Assembly: GCF_037038585.1 (NCBI RefSeq)
Contig: NC_092524.1
Span: forward strand, 41,798,001-41,862,000
Direction of reading: 5' to 3'
Origin: Patagioenas fasciata
Taxonomy: Eukaryota; Chordata; Aves; Columbiformes; Columbidae
Length of the DNA stretch: 64,000 nucleotides
The notes under the pieces are model-generated. The model was given only the letters and a program-made list of their open reading frames with translations. It ran no database searches and was not told where the DNA came from. Shown here piece by piece: positions 1 through 57,215 of the stretch; positions within the stretch are counted from its first letter, which is position 1; every line of letters starts with the position of its first letter. The translations under genes were made by a program, and so were the position numbers.

Positions 1-1576
1 TGATAAAAGCACACACCTGACAAAAAGTTCAGGAGTCCAGTCAATAGTATAAGTAAAAAAAGCACTCAACATATGTATAACTAAGAGTTATCAGCAAGAC
101 AGATCAGTTTCTCATTTGCTTATATCAAACATTTTAAAATTACACTTAGGTTAAATTTCAAAAGATCACAAAAAATGCTACACAAATGTATACTGACTCT
201 ACCTTTAATTAACTTTAAAAATAGGTTAGTGATGTAATTTCCACTAAGAATGTGTGACTTAGACCTCAAATTACAATGTAAAGGAAATATAAAATAAACA
301 TTTTTAAGGTAACATTTTTAAAGATTCAATTGATAATTAATTTCTGTAACAAGAAGCTCAAGACAAATATAAAGTTCAATTTCACCCACTTTGGACTAAG
401 ACTTAAAAGACAACCCCCAAAACCAGAAGTTCACAGCAATCCAGGGTGGGCTGGGATGAATCTTTACATTTTTCTTTATGCATATAAATTATCTATACCA
501 ACCAAACACCCTTTGAATTGTTGCCAATGCACCAACAGAGACTTTAAGGTAACTCTACTTGCCCAGTTGTTTATAATATATTTTTAAGACTTGTCAACCA
601 ATCAAAATACCAAATGAGACTTAAAAATTAAAAGAATAAGGGAGATGGCATATGTAGGTATTTTAATCAACCACCCCCAAGCAGCTCAATTCCAATATCC
701 ATTGAAATTACCAGGTATTTTTTAAGCAATTTCAATAGGCTATAGGAGAGGCGACAAAATAGAATGCAACCTTAATCCAGTCCAATTTTAAACAAATCAA
801 GAATCTTCTATTTGTAGAACATCTCACAATCCAAAAAACTTTACATTAGGAAGTATTTTCCCATACCTAGCCCAGACTTTTCTTGACTTCATTTCATTAA
901 CTTAATTTCCCCATATTATCAACCTAGTTAACTAAATCATCTTTCGCAGTATTCATATCCTGCAAATAAATTCTGTTCTAAAGTCTGTTTCTCACAGAGT
1001 GCCCACATAAGTCCGCATTTTGTTCCTTGAATCATATCTTTCCATCTTCTAAGTAATTTTCATTTCTGTGCTCTTTCCAATTTGTTTTGCAATTACTATT
1101 ATGGCACTGAGAGACCTGAAACCTCACCTACTATTTTAAGTGTATTATGTGCCTGATGGCAGAGACTTTTCAATCACTGAGCAACACAGGGTACCTCACA
1201 CTGAGCCTGTAGCATGAACTATACAACACCATGAGAAATAACATTTTTATTTTAATTACAGGTTCATATGCTAACTACATTAGATACTAAACTCATTTGA
1301 TTAAGGAAAAGATTAAGTGCCTAAACAAACTATACCATAAATAATAATATGGGATAGAAAATACTGAAAATAAACATTTGAAAACATAGGGAAATACTGC
1401 TACATTAACGTTATTTTACTTACTGCCTTACAGAACTAGTAATATACAAACAGCTCTATTTTCAAATACTTTTCAGTAAATAAACTACTACATGAGCAAA
1501 TCATAACAACGGGAGAAAAGGGAAAAAAAATCATTAATGGGAGGTCTGCTTATGTTCATTTAAAAATGAAACTTAC
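1..1576 (-). other. HECTD1: HECTD1 intron 26 (partial)
   Basis: AT-rich intronic sequence. I see no exon, RNA gene or recognisable mobile element up to the left edge. Confidence 0.85.
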
Positions 1577-46826
<45,250 letters not shown>

Positions 46827-48767
46827 GGTTCGTTCTTTTTTTTAAAAAAATCCACCTCTGCTTAAATTTAAAAGTACCAAAAATATCCTTTAATTGTTCA
46901 AGACGGACTAACTTGACCACAATTAATGTCTCTCTTCAGCCAGCCCCAGGCTTTTGCAGTTTTTACCTGGAAAACGAAAGGAAAACAAAAAACAATCATC
47001 AAAATCTTGTCTTTTAACTTTTTGGATTTACTCCTCTCTATAACGTATGGCATATTTTTTGGTTGACATTAAGACAACTTCCACATATGTGGCAAGCAAT
47101 TATTTTTTTCAAGCTTTATATGTGAGTAAACAGGAATTAGTTTGTTCTGTTTCATTGGAAATAAATTTCTAGTACCAGCTGACAATCCAGCAAGACTAAG
47201 AGTCTACTGTTATTTATAGCATAACTCAAAATTAAAACTTAAGTAGAAAAACTAACCTTAACCCTTTTGTATATTCTCAAAGCTAATATAAAGACTAATT
47301 CTGTTGTCTTGCCTATCCCCTTTCCTTTAGTATAATTTCATTATAATGTCCAACTTTCTGAAAGATGGATTATCTCCTCAATAAAGTATTCAAATAGAGA
47401 CAATAAATGTCACATTTCAAATACAATCCACAAAACAAAAAGATTGAGATGCACAACTAAAGACTTAGAGATTCTTTGCAGAAGTTTTATTAATCCTTCA
47501 TCTTTTAAAATAGGATTCAAACATAAGGAAAAATAAGCTTATTAAATCAAAGGATAAAAAAGACAATTTAAGAATCACCTCAATTTTCAAAATTTGTGGG
47601 TTTGTTGGTTTGGATTTTAGAAAAAAGGCGTATCTAAAATCATGGCTTTAAAAAAATGCAGTAAATAATTCAAATAATTCATGTACATATAAGGAAAACA
47701 ACATTATTTACTGGCCCAATGCCATAGTTCTACATGCAAGCTGAAGACAAAAAAGTCCCTTCAAAATGTTAAGAGATACTTTTGACCTATGTGCTTGCTT
47801 TTTACTTTGTGTTTTACTAACAAATATGCAAATTCACCTCTCATGCCTAAGACCAGTGCAAATATACCTGTTTTCATATAAAAACTAAAACAAATGTTAC
47901 AAGCCAATCTCTCCAAATTAAACATACAAGAAAAAAAAAAAAGGCTATTTTTAGAATATAGCTTATAAAAAAATAATTCATTTACCAAACTCATAGGTAA
48001 ATATGAAATACTAGACAGCGTCCCCAGAAATTGGGGCAGGGGCGAGCGAAGCTCGATCTGGACAAAGTCTGCCTACTTGTTTACTTGCTGCCAATGACTT
48101 AATAGTTAAAAAATAACTCCATCAAGGACAAAACTCCAAAAGAGAATCAGAAATTGGTATTATATGGAGAAACTTATACCAAAACAGCAGTGCTGTTTCA
48201 CTACATCTTTGAACTCAAGGATGTGACAACAGTGTGACAGATACGATTTGTTTATAATTTAGGACCATAACGACATTACAGATCACTCAATTACTCCTTG
48301 CCACATATATTTTTGTTATTGCTGCAGTCGTGCTGTAAAAAGTAATTCAAGCATTACCAAATTCATGTTCTGTACTTTAAACAATGGCCGTGATCCTCCT
48401 AGCTGCTTACAGACTGTATTTCCTGTTCCGAGACTCAACAAAACTACTTTCAGCCAGTACAAGTGGGATCATATTGTAGGTATAGCACATCTCCTTACCG
48501 CGACTAAATGATTAACTTCGGGGGGGGAAGAGGGCGGGAGAAGCAGGGGAAAGGGTGAAGGCAACATAAACAAGAAAACAGAGTGAAAACGGGTTAAGTT
48601 AAACACAAGCACCTGCTGTTCTTCCACCCCAGACGGGCTCTAACCAGACAGAAACGAACAAGCACCGAGCAGAAAACAGAGCAAAGTGAGAGGCCGGGGC
48701 TCCTGGGAGAGCCGCGCCAGAAAACGGGCCAGGCCGCTGCTGAACTCATCCCCCACCACCCGGGCCT

Positions 48768-48786
48768 ACACACACACACACACACA
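48768..48786. repeat. (CA)n microsatellite
   Basis: About nine uninterrupted CA units within the CpG island, in intron 1 of HECTD1. Confidence 0.95.
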
Positions 48787-48910
48787 GACGGGCCCCAGTC
48801 CAGCACACGGGGAACTGGGGCCCGCTCCCCACACCCGGCCTCTCGGGGCAGGGGAGCCCTCGCACCGCCTCCCCCCTCCCCCGCGCACAGGCCAGCCGGC
48901 GGCGTGAGGG

Positions 48911-49001
48911 GCTTCCCGGCAGCGCCGCCCTGCTCTGCCCCTCAGCCCCCACAAGGAAATTTTACGGCACTCGCCGTCGCCCTCGCCCAGGGCCTCCTGG
49001 C
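48911..49001. repeat. 91-bp promoter direct repeat, copy A
   Basis: Identical to 49415-49505 at 89 of 91 positions by my count. Starts GCTTCCCGGCAGC, contains CACAAGGAAATTTTACGGCA and ends CTCCTGGC. It lies in intron 1 of HECTD1, downstream of the exon 1 donor. Flanking bases on either side do not match the flanks of copy B. Confidence 0.95.
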
Positions 49002-49186
49002 CCACAGCGGGGCCTCCTGGCCCGCTCCCTCCGGGCCTGCCGACACCGACCCGCCAGGCCCGGGCAGCGACACTCGAGTTCCTGGCGAGCCGCAGGCCTC
49101 GCAGGGTGACCCGGCCTGGCGGCTCAGGAAAGGCGCCGTCTCTCCAGCGCCAGCCGAAGCGGCCCCGCACCACCCCCCCCGCTCAC

Positions 49187-49300
49187 CTCAACCTCCCGGA
49201 GCCTGTTCGCCGGAACCGACCCCTCCTCAGCGCCGCGGGAAAGCAGAGGGAGAGGCGAGGAGGAGGCGACAACCCGAACCCCGCAGCAGGCGGCAGCCAG
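49187..49300 (-). other. HECTD1: HECTD1 exon 1, non-coding (5' UTR), approximate start
   Basis: Within the CpG island the minus strand has a strong donor (GGTTGAG followed by GTGAGC, donor at 49186-49181). It would splice to the acceptor at 46968-46967 in front of the ATG exon. A CCAAT box on the minus strand (49335-49331) and a GC box (49374-49380) lie just upstream, which puts the transcription start at roughly 49.25-49.32 kb. The 5' end given here is an estimate. Other donors in the island could serve alternative first exons. Confidence 0.55.
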
Positions 49301-49414
49301 CGGCATCCATGGCGCTCCGCCCGGCACGGGATTGGGTGGGAGGAGGGGGAAGTGAGCAGCGCCGCGGCCTCGGGGGGCGGAGCTGGCGCCGGCCGAGCGG
49401 CCGCTGGGGGCGCT

Positions 49415-49505
49415 GCTTCCCGGCAGCGGCGCCCTGCTCTGCCCCTCAGCCCCCACAAGGAAATTTTACGGCACTCGCCGTCGCCCTCGCCCAGGGTCTC
49501 CTGGC
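49415..49505. repeat. 91-bp promoter direct repeat, copy B
   Basis: Second copy of the repeat, 504 bp from copy A in the same orientation, upstream of the inferred HECTD1 start. The AT-rich core AAGGAAATTTTA is conspicuous in the GC-rich island. Confidence 0.95.
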
Positions 49506-52500
49506 ACCCGCGGGCGGGCTATGGGCAGCACGGCGCGGACGGCGGAGCCTCGTCTCCTGGTGCTGCCGTCAGCGCAGCCGGCGCTCCCCGGCCTGCGCCC
49601 CGGCGGCGTCCTGGGGCGAGAAGAGCCGGGCGCTGCGGGCTCGGCGGCCACCAACCTGAGCGGGAGGGCGCCCACGCTAGCACACCCGCTTCTGCAGGAG
49701 TTGGGGCCGCCGACCCGAGAGCCGCGGGGGCCACGCTCCCCTCGGGTGCGGCGCGCACGGCCCCAGCGCAGCGGGCTCTACCTGAGGGGAGCAGCCGGCC
49801 CGGCTCCCCCGCCTGGGCACCGCAAGGGCCTTCTCGGCGCGGTGCCCGCCTGGGAACGGGGGCTGGGGCCCCGGGGCACCCGCCTGTCCTGGGCGGTGAG
49901 GAGCGGGAGTCCAGGCTCGCCCGGTGTGTCCCACGACCCCCTCAGCCTTGGTTGGCCTTTCCCTGGCTGCGTGGGGATATGTTTTTTTATTATTACGGAT
50001 CACTTTATTTCGTGCTGTATTGTGGTTATTCATTTCAATATCATATTTTTCGTATTTACTGTAGGGGGCCTTATACCTTGCAGGGCCCACTCTTGAAAAC
50101 ACTTTGATCCAACTCGAGCACCTCTGTTATGATGGTGACCAGATGCGAGTTGCAGTAAGGGCCTTTCAGCACTACTCTGTAGTGAAATTGAGATACTGCA
50201 ACTATACTGTGTAGCTTGAGACACGTTTTGCAGTAGAGTAGCTGCTGCCACACATGCTGCAAAATGCAGTACAGTTACCTTGCATATGATCATAAAAACA
50301 AGCAAACTGCTATAAATTTAAAATTAAGGACTTTATAGCAAATTACTATAAATTTTAAATGGACTAAAAGCGTAATATCTTCAAAATAGTTTCCTTTCCG
50401 GTAGGATAACATGCATTTTTCTAAGGAATTTAAGCCTATTAATATAAGTACAGTAAATAAGATTACTGTACATTTGAATGTCACTCCTACCCACCTCATA
50501 GTCATTTCCTGTAATTAGGAGGCTAAAACTGCACACTGAACAAAAAGGCAATAGCAGTTGTGCTCACTTAAAGCTTGCCAAATGCAAAAATTGTTGTTTG
50601 GTGGTGTAATATCACATCTAGAAAGTGTTACCTTTACTGCTGTCATTTTTTTCAGAACACAAGAACAGTAGTTCCTTTGTCTCTATTTCTGATTTCTAAG
50701 GCAGCTTAGCCTTTCTGTCTTAGCCTATTACGTCTCTCTTAACTGCCTCTTGTTCCAGCCCTACTGAGATTTACATGTATATCCTTTGCCTATGCTTATC
50801 CTTCAGAGGTCGGCAGAACTTCTTATATGCTTAAAGTTAAGGACATGAGACAGCAGGAAGACTGAGTCTGCAGTCTTTAAATTTAGAAAGTTGATCTTCT
50901 TTCACTTTCACTGGTGCACAACCAGCAGCAACAGAATTAGGCCAAACTTATGAGAGCCACATCTGCTAAGTGATCTTGTTCCTGTTGCAAGATGCTAGAA
51001 CAGTTTTCTTCAGTTTTTTATCACAAAGAGAGGTTTCAATTAAAGCAATGTTACAAATTTCTTCTGAAGACCAGAAATTAATGCTAGCTTTCAATTGTAA
51101 ACACCAAAAACTTTGAAATCAAACGTTTCACTCTTTGCACATAGGCACTCTTTGCACTTTCTGTTTCAGGTATCTTTGGACAGGTACATGGTTATCCATT
51201 GAGAAGATGTAGTTATCAAAGTATAGATCAATTTAGCAGCAAAATCAGAAGCTTAAATATTGTTCATGCAAAGAATACAAATAATGGATTTTAAATAGAA
51301 TTAAGTAGGAATACAACACTTTAAAATACTGTAATTAGCTTGCAGTGCTGTCCATCTTTATTTCTAAATAGATAAACATAAATACTTCCACGTCCTATTG
51401 CATTAATTGCCCAATTTGAAGTATCCTATATTTTAATATATTAGAGGAAGTATATAGTATCATAGAATGTCCTATAAATGTACATAAAGTAATGTATTAC
51501 AGCCTTAGTCATGAACTGGGAATTTTTTTGATTGTGATACATTTGTAATATTTAAGAGTTTGCTGGTGATTTTTGTTTGTTATTACAAGATTCGTTCTCC
51601 CTAGAACAAATCCAAAAAAGAAGAAGTGATCTGCTGACTATATAATCTCTGTTATTTTGATTATATACTTCTTACTATATATGTATGTTCATGGTCTGAT
51701 TAATACTTTTCCTACTTCATGTGCTGACTGGGTGTTCAGATTGGTTTTGGCAGTTGTCACAGAGTACCCTGTTGAAATATGTCACAGCAAGTGATACCCC
51801 TCGAATTTCTGTTTCAGACTCCCTCTGTGTAAAGCACGGATACAGACTAAGACTACCTCTGCAAAAGTGACTGCTTTCTCATATTTAATAAAAAGGAAAT
51901 CACTAGCAAATAAGAGTACAGTTGCTGGATAAGAAAGACATAAGAATTGCATCCATAATTTTTACGGAATTACTTGCTTTCATTTGAATTTTCATATGAA
52001 CAAACTTTTGTTTAGACCCCCAGATTTCCAGGCTGTGGCTATCATTGGTTAGTGCTAGGCCTAAGCCTCTTGAGGAGGAAGAAGGTCTTCCTGTGGCTTA
52101 GTGCAGCTGGACAGGGAAGGCAAGTTATGCCACGCACTCAAGTGACAAGTAATGGCTCTTGACTGTCATAGTTGCTCTGAATAAAATCATGCTGAACATT
52201 GCGTGAAACTTGCAAAACCAACTACAGTTCCCCATATTCGTACAACATACATATTACTCTAACACCAGCTGACACACACTTCACAAATTACCTTGGCCTG
52301 ATCCCTTAATCACTGCATGTCTCTGTTTCCTCCTTTATAAAACTCCAGATAGTAATGCTAGAGTCAGAAATGTCAGCACTTATGGAACTGTGAGTTGCTG
52401 AGGTGTGTTACCATGTTAAGTCTTAGTACTATAAACCAGAATTCCTCTTTATGACTACACTTGAGTAGACCACACGTGTCAGTGACTGAGGATGCTTTTC

Positions 52501-54242
52501 GAAATTAGGTCACATAGGGTCAATGTAGACTGACCTTTGTAGATCTTGATATTGGCCAATGATCAGCATTTTTGCCGTGTGTTTGCCTGAAAATTAAAAG
52601 TTGGCTTTAAAAGATGAAACATCAGTACAATTGCTGGCATAATATTTTGTGAGGGACATATGAACCACAGAGAAATATGCCATGGAGGACAGCAATGGTC
52701 AGGGATTGGAGGATTGCGGATGTAGAGAGCTTCTGAGATGTTGTAAAGGACACCCCACTTGAGACAGCTATTCCCTAAGAAGGCATTGTAGGTGTTCTCA
52801 AGAGGATTTGATTCTGTTTGAAAAGAAGTCATGTTCGGCTAGAATTTTGCAAAATCTTCTCCAACAGAAAAGAAAAAAGTTTTTTCACTTTTAGCTTGAA
52901 GAACAATAGCATTTATTACTGCTTTTCTATTCAGGCTGGTGTTTTCTATATGGTTTTGGCTGATAGCAAAAGGAAAAATCTGTTAAGGCTACTATTGGTA
53001 TCACAGCATGATAGTAAGGACTGGCAGCTTCAGACAGGAATGACTGAGATTTTGTTGCAGAAAATACAAAACTCTGGCCAAAAATCAAACTGAAATACAC
53101 CTACGGTTCAAAGAAAACAAGAAGTCTGAGATCCCTTGTTAGATTTTTAATTGATACAGAAGCTAGAACCTGGTATAATTGATGTTTTTGTTAGTTCTAC
53201 TGCCCACCTCTGTACACCTGCCAAGTTGATGTTTCTAAAAATATCATTCCTCTAGAGTAACTAGATCAGAGGTGACATAAACAGGCCCTGAACACCTCCA
53301 CAAACTTAATTGCGTAGTTTATGCTAAAGGGCAGCGCAGCAGTGCCAAATAAAACAGTTAGGATATTTACGGATTATTTATCCTTTTGCTTTAACACTTT
53401 CTTCTAAGCTACCCACACAATAATGTAACATAAAACACTGAAATTTCCTACTCCTCCAGAAACAAAATATGAATAATTCCACACACATTTAATTTTCTTG
53501 ATGAATATTATAAAGAAAAAGCTAATAAATGTTGACTACGCATTTCAAAGCAAGAAGGTCAGGTATTACAGAAACTTCCTTGCTGTATCAGGCAGGGTTT
53601 AGTTTCACAGAATTTGGCTATTTAAACTTGTGTACATCTTAGATTATCTTCTAGAAAACTTTTTTTTTCATAAAAAAACTGCAGTTGGTAAAAGCTTTTT
53701 TTATTTAAATCCTATGTTATCCATGGTCCCTTCTCAGCTGCTTTACTTTTGCACAAGCCTGGGGAGCCCAAACCGGGTGTCATTGTCTTGACTTTCCGAA
53801 AGCAGGTGCTGGTTTTTGCAGCCCTGGCAATCGCAGCGCTGTTTTGCGCCCGCTGCTGCGGGACGTGAGGCCTTGCGCCACCTGCTGCGGCCTCCTTGGG
53901 AGCCCCAGGGCTGCAATGACACCTGTTGATGTGGTGAGCGTGTGACTGATGTTGACGTGATAAATGTGTGTACGACGCACTGGTGGCCTGTGAGTGGCAC
54001 GCTGGTGGCTGGTGTTTGTGGAGGTGCAGGGCTGAGTCATTGCTCCTCTTGTTGGGCTCCTCCTCAGGAGAGCAACACCTTCCCAGAAGGTTCTTCTCTT
54101 CAGAGATCAGTGAGTGAACATGGAGATGTACAGAAGAGCTTGGTTTTAAGAAAACTGCAAATATTCTAAACTTACCTTCTTTCTGAAATTATTGTTCAAA
54201 GTCATACATTATAGCCCTTTTTTCCTAACTCACCTATGAGTT

Positions 54243-54368
54243 TTCTTGGTTTGGTTCGGTCTTTGGTTTGGTATGTTTTTTTTGTGTGTGTGTGTGGTTG
54301 GGTTTTGGGTTGTTGTTTTTTTGTTTGGGGTTTTGTTTGTTTGTTTGTTTGTTTTTAATTTTTTTGTG
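54243..54368. repeat. G/T-rich low-complexity tract
   Basis: GGTTT, (GT)n and (GTTT)n runs in the intergenic region. The open frame through it is an artefact. Confidence 0.88.
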
Positions 54369-56764
54369 TTCCGGGCTAGGAATTGAGCAGTGGGTAAACT
54401 TTGTATCACTTAACTCCTGTTACCTCAGTTTGTCTTCAGCTGTATCACATGTTTCGACATAAAATAGAAGGTAACCCATCATCACAGCCTGCCCTAACTC
54501 CTGTCCCTTCCACTTCTGATTGCCAAAGGGAAAGTGAGGCAGAAATGAGGCAGCAGCTCTCTGTTTCAGGCTGTTAGCTGTACCCCAGCCATCAGTAAAC
54601 AGGCAACAGCCATCAACCTCAATTCAAGGGAAGTACAAGGAAAGATCAGTGACTCAGATCATAGTCTTTATTACTGGTTTTAATGGCACGGATTAGGTTC
54701 TGACCTTCTGAATCAGAAGATTCATCAAGATTTGGATTTGTTCCTCCTAGTGTTACACCTTTGTTATGGAACCTGATGTGGCTCCCAAAATTTCAATGAA
54801 GTGTTATAAATGAACACTGATGGTCTCTGCTGATGAGAAGACTTAAAATAAGAAGAAAGTGTCTTAATCACCAAATGATGGGACATCCTGGGACTGAAAA
54901 GCCCCAACTACTTTGAGTTTTATTGGAAAGAATGTAATTTTTACATACTTAAAAGCTTACTAATGCCTTTTAATATTCTTGTAATGAAATTGTGCTCTGT
55001 TCACCCCTGTTGAATGTCTTGACATGCAAAAAAAAGAAACAGTCTCAAGCTCCTAAAACGTGAATGTCTGGATTAGTTGCTAACTGGAAAGAGCTAAATC
55101 CTTCATTCAGCCTGGAAAAACCAACAGAATATCATAGGGGATTATAGCAAAGTTCAATGTTAGAACTGTCCTAGGGCAATGAGACAGACAACAAAAAGTT
55201 GTACCACTTACTAATGAAACAGGAAATCTTTCTTGTCCCATGGTGGATCTTAGGGAAAATGGGAAAGTACTGTACTTCACAAATGCTTTGTTCGTTCAGA
55301 AGAATAAACTGTGCAGTCTGCAAGCTCAATTAAGCCTTGGATTGTTTGGTGTGTAAGAAAGTAGTAGTGAGATGAAACCAAGTTTCCACAGGTCCTCAAG
55401 TCTATATTCCTGCATGGAAAGAATCCACGTTCCTTAAGGAAAATATTACAGGTAGTAAATGGTGTACCCGATTTTCTCTTAATTAGTTTTTATTAATAAA
55501 TAAAGGTCACATTGTGCATGTATTGGGATATGTCCTTCATTGTATCCTTTGGACTTACAAACTGTATTAAATAGAACTGTCTGAAAATGGGAAAATGATT
55601 TTGCAAAGAGAGATGAAGGATTTTTAATTTCAAGAGGGCTGATTTTGCTTCTTTGCTTATTGCTATTGAATGCAGTAAATGAGGCTGGGGGGGATTCCTC
55701 CTATTTTCTTAACTTTAGCTTTACTCTGGCTACTCTACTTTTTTTAACTTCCTTAACAGAAATATTTTTTAGATGAGAAAAAAAAAGAACAAAGCTCAGA
55801 GCCCTGATATTCATTCTGAATGTAAGAAAAAGGGTAAGAAACACAGCCCTTCCCAAGACACTAAAAGCAAATTAATATATTTCTGTTTAGAAAGTCTCTC
55901 AGAAGAAGTAGGTTTTGAATGAGAAACTCTTATGTCTCAAATGTACTTATACTAGGCTGTATTGGATTAAACAGAACCTCTGGCTGAAAAAAAGTGGATA
56001 TACAATGATAAAGGTTCAAAACATTCATCTTGCTCACTGTGACCCAGGCCCATTGAAGAAAATCTTTTTGATCTGAGAGCACAGAGCTTTGTGGCAGAGC
56101 TCCATGTTTGTAGGGGAATAAGTGGCTATGAGAGAAAATTGATATAAATATCAAAGTATTTGCCTAAGAGTTTTCAGTTAACTATCTATTAATAACACAA
56201 ACATAGGAAGATAAAAAGTACACGTACTTCTTAAGGCATATAATGCACTGTTATTGACCTATTTTTGAAAAGTTTCATCACCTGTGTTTTAACACCATAG
56301 GACTTCAGAGATCCACGTGATGAGTGAGTGAGTAGCACAGGATAAATGATTCATACCCATTTTTCTTGTCGTAACCTACATTTTACCTTTTCGACACTCC
56401 TTGACTTATGCTGGTGAGATGGGATTTCCATGAACAGGTCACGGATTATTCCAACTACTGTATAGGATTTTGTATTTCCATTTTTGTGTACTTGGTATCA
56501 ACACATTAAAAGATGAGGCTAGCTGTAAAGTAGTTACCATCTAAGTCCAGCCCAAGTTGCTGCGGCTAAACTTGTAACACTGGTGTCTGTTTGCATTGAC
56601 TCAGTTATATATGGTAAGACACCAGCATTACTTTGTTATACAAGTATATTGTACATGCTTCTACTATTGGTTCTGTGCTGTAGGGTTATATTTTTATACT
56701 GTAAAACATTAACTTGTTGGGCTTTTGCTGTCTGAACAAATTCCTGTGTAAACACTGATCTCAG

Positions 56765-56965
56765 TGGACACAGGTAACTTATTAAAATGATTAAGCATCG
56801 TGTGACTGATCCTGCATCAAAGCAAGAATGTACTCTGCCCAGTTTTTTTCGTACAGTGCCAGCCTTAAAATCAGCAGGCCAAATTATCTTTGTAAAGAAA
56901 TGCCGCTCTACTGAAGTCAATGAGGCCTCACCAGCTTGGGCCATCAGACAATTTGGCTCAAATAC
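56765..56965. repeat. Possible ancient interspersed repeat
   Basis: Contains TGATCCTGCATCAAAGC and CTACTGAAGTCAATGAGGCC. The phrases 'gatcctgc' and 'tgaagtcaatg' recur in old amniote interspersed repeats. No ends or target duplication are visible, so this is tentative. Confidence 0.3.
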
Positions 56966-57107
56966 TAGCATCTATTAAAAGAGTTTAGCTAAACTGGGTC
57001 TCCAGAAACACAAAAGTTTTGTACAAGATTCTTAGCTGGCTTGACATTTTAAGGTGAGACCCAGACACTGAAGCACTTGAACTAAACGTTTCTAGTCTTT
57101 CTCCAAC

Positions 57108-57215
57108 TGTGTAACCTCATCTAGGTGTTCCTGCTCCAGCAGGGGGATTGGATTGGATGATCTTTCGAGGTCCCTTCCAATCCCTAACATTCTGTGATTC
57201 TGTGTGATTCTGTGA
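57108..57215 (+). mobile_element. CR1 LINE 3' end fragment
   Basis: Contains the characteristic avian CR1 tail: CTGCTCCAGCAGGGGGATTG, GGATGATCTTTCGAGGTCCC and TTCCAATCCCTAACATTCTG, ending in repeated 8-mers (GATTCTGT units). Only the last ~110 bp is recognisable, typical of 5'-truncated CR1 copies. This is the clearest sign that the genome is avian or of a close relative. Confidence 0.92.

Larger units (their letters stand above)
46967..49186 (-). other. HECTD1: HECTD1 intron 1
   Basis: 2.2 kb. The left half is AT-rich; the right ~550 bp lies in the CpG island and includes the CA repeat and copy A of the 91-bp repeat. The 5' boundary depends on the exon 1 donor choice. Confidence 0.6.
48640..49960. 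promoter_or_regulatory. HECTD1: CpG-island promoter of HECTD1
   Basis: About 1.3 kb of very GC- and CpG-rich sequence stands out sharply from AT-rich flanks on both sides. It holds the exon 1 donor, an inverted CCAAT motif at 49331-49335, GC boxes (49373-49382 and the CCGCCC at 49317-49322) and no TATA box near the inferred start. This is the usual design for a broadly expressed gene. The island extends about 600 bp upstream of the inferred start, which leaves room for divergent plus-strand transcription. Long open frames here on both strands are expected from the low stop-codon density at this GC content and are not called as genes. Confidence 0.85.

Noticed and set aside
49106..50107. 333-codon plus-strand frame in the CpG island
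   Set aside because: Several long overlapping frames exist on both strands here because GC-rich DNA has few stops. The translation is Arg/Pro/Ala/Gly-rich without any domain, and it runs through one of the direct repeats.
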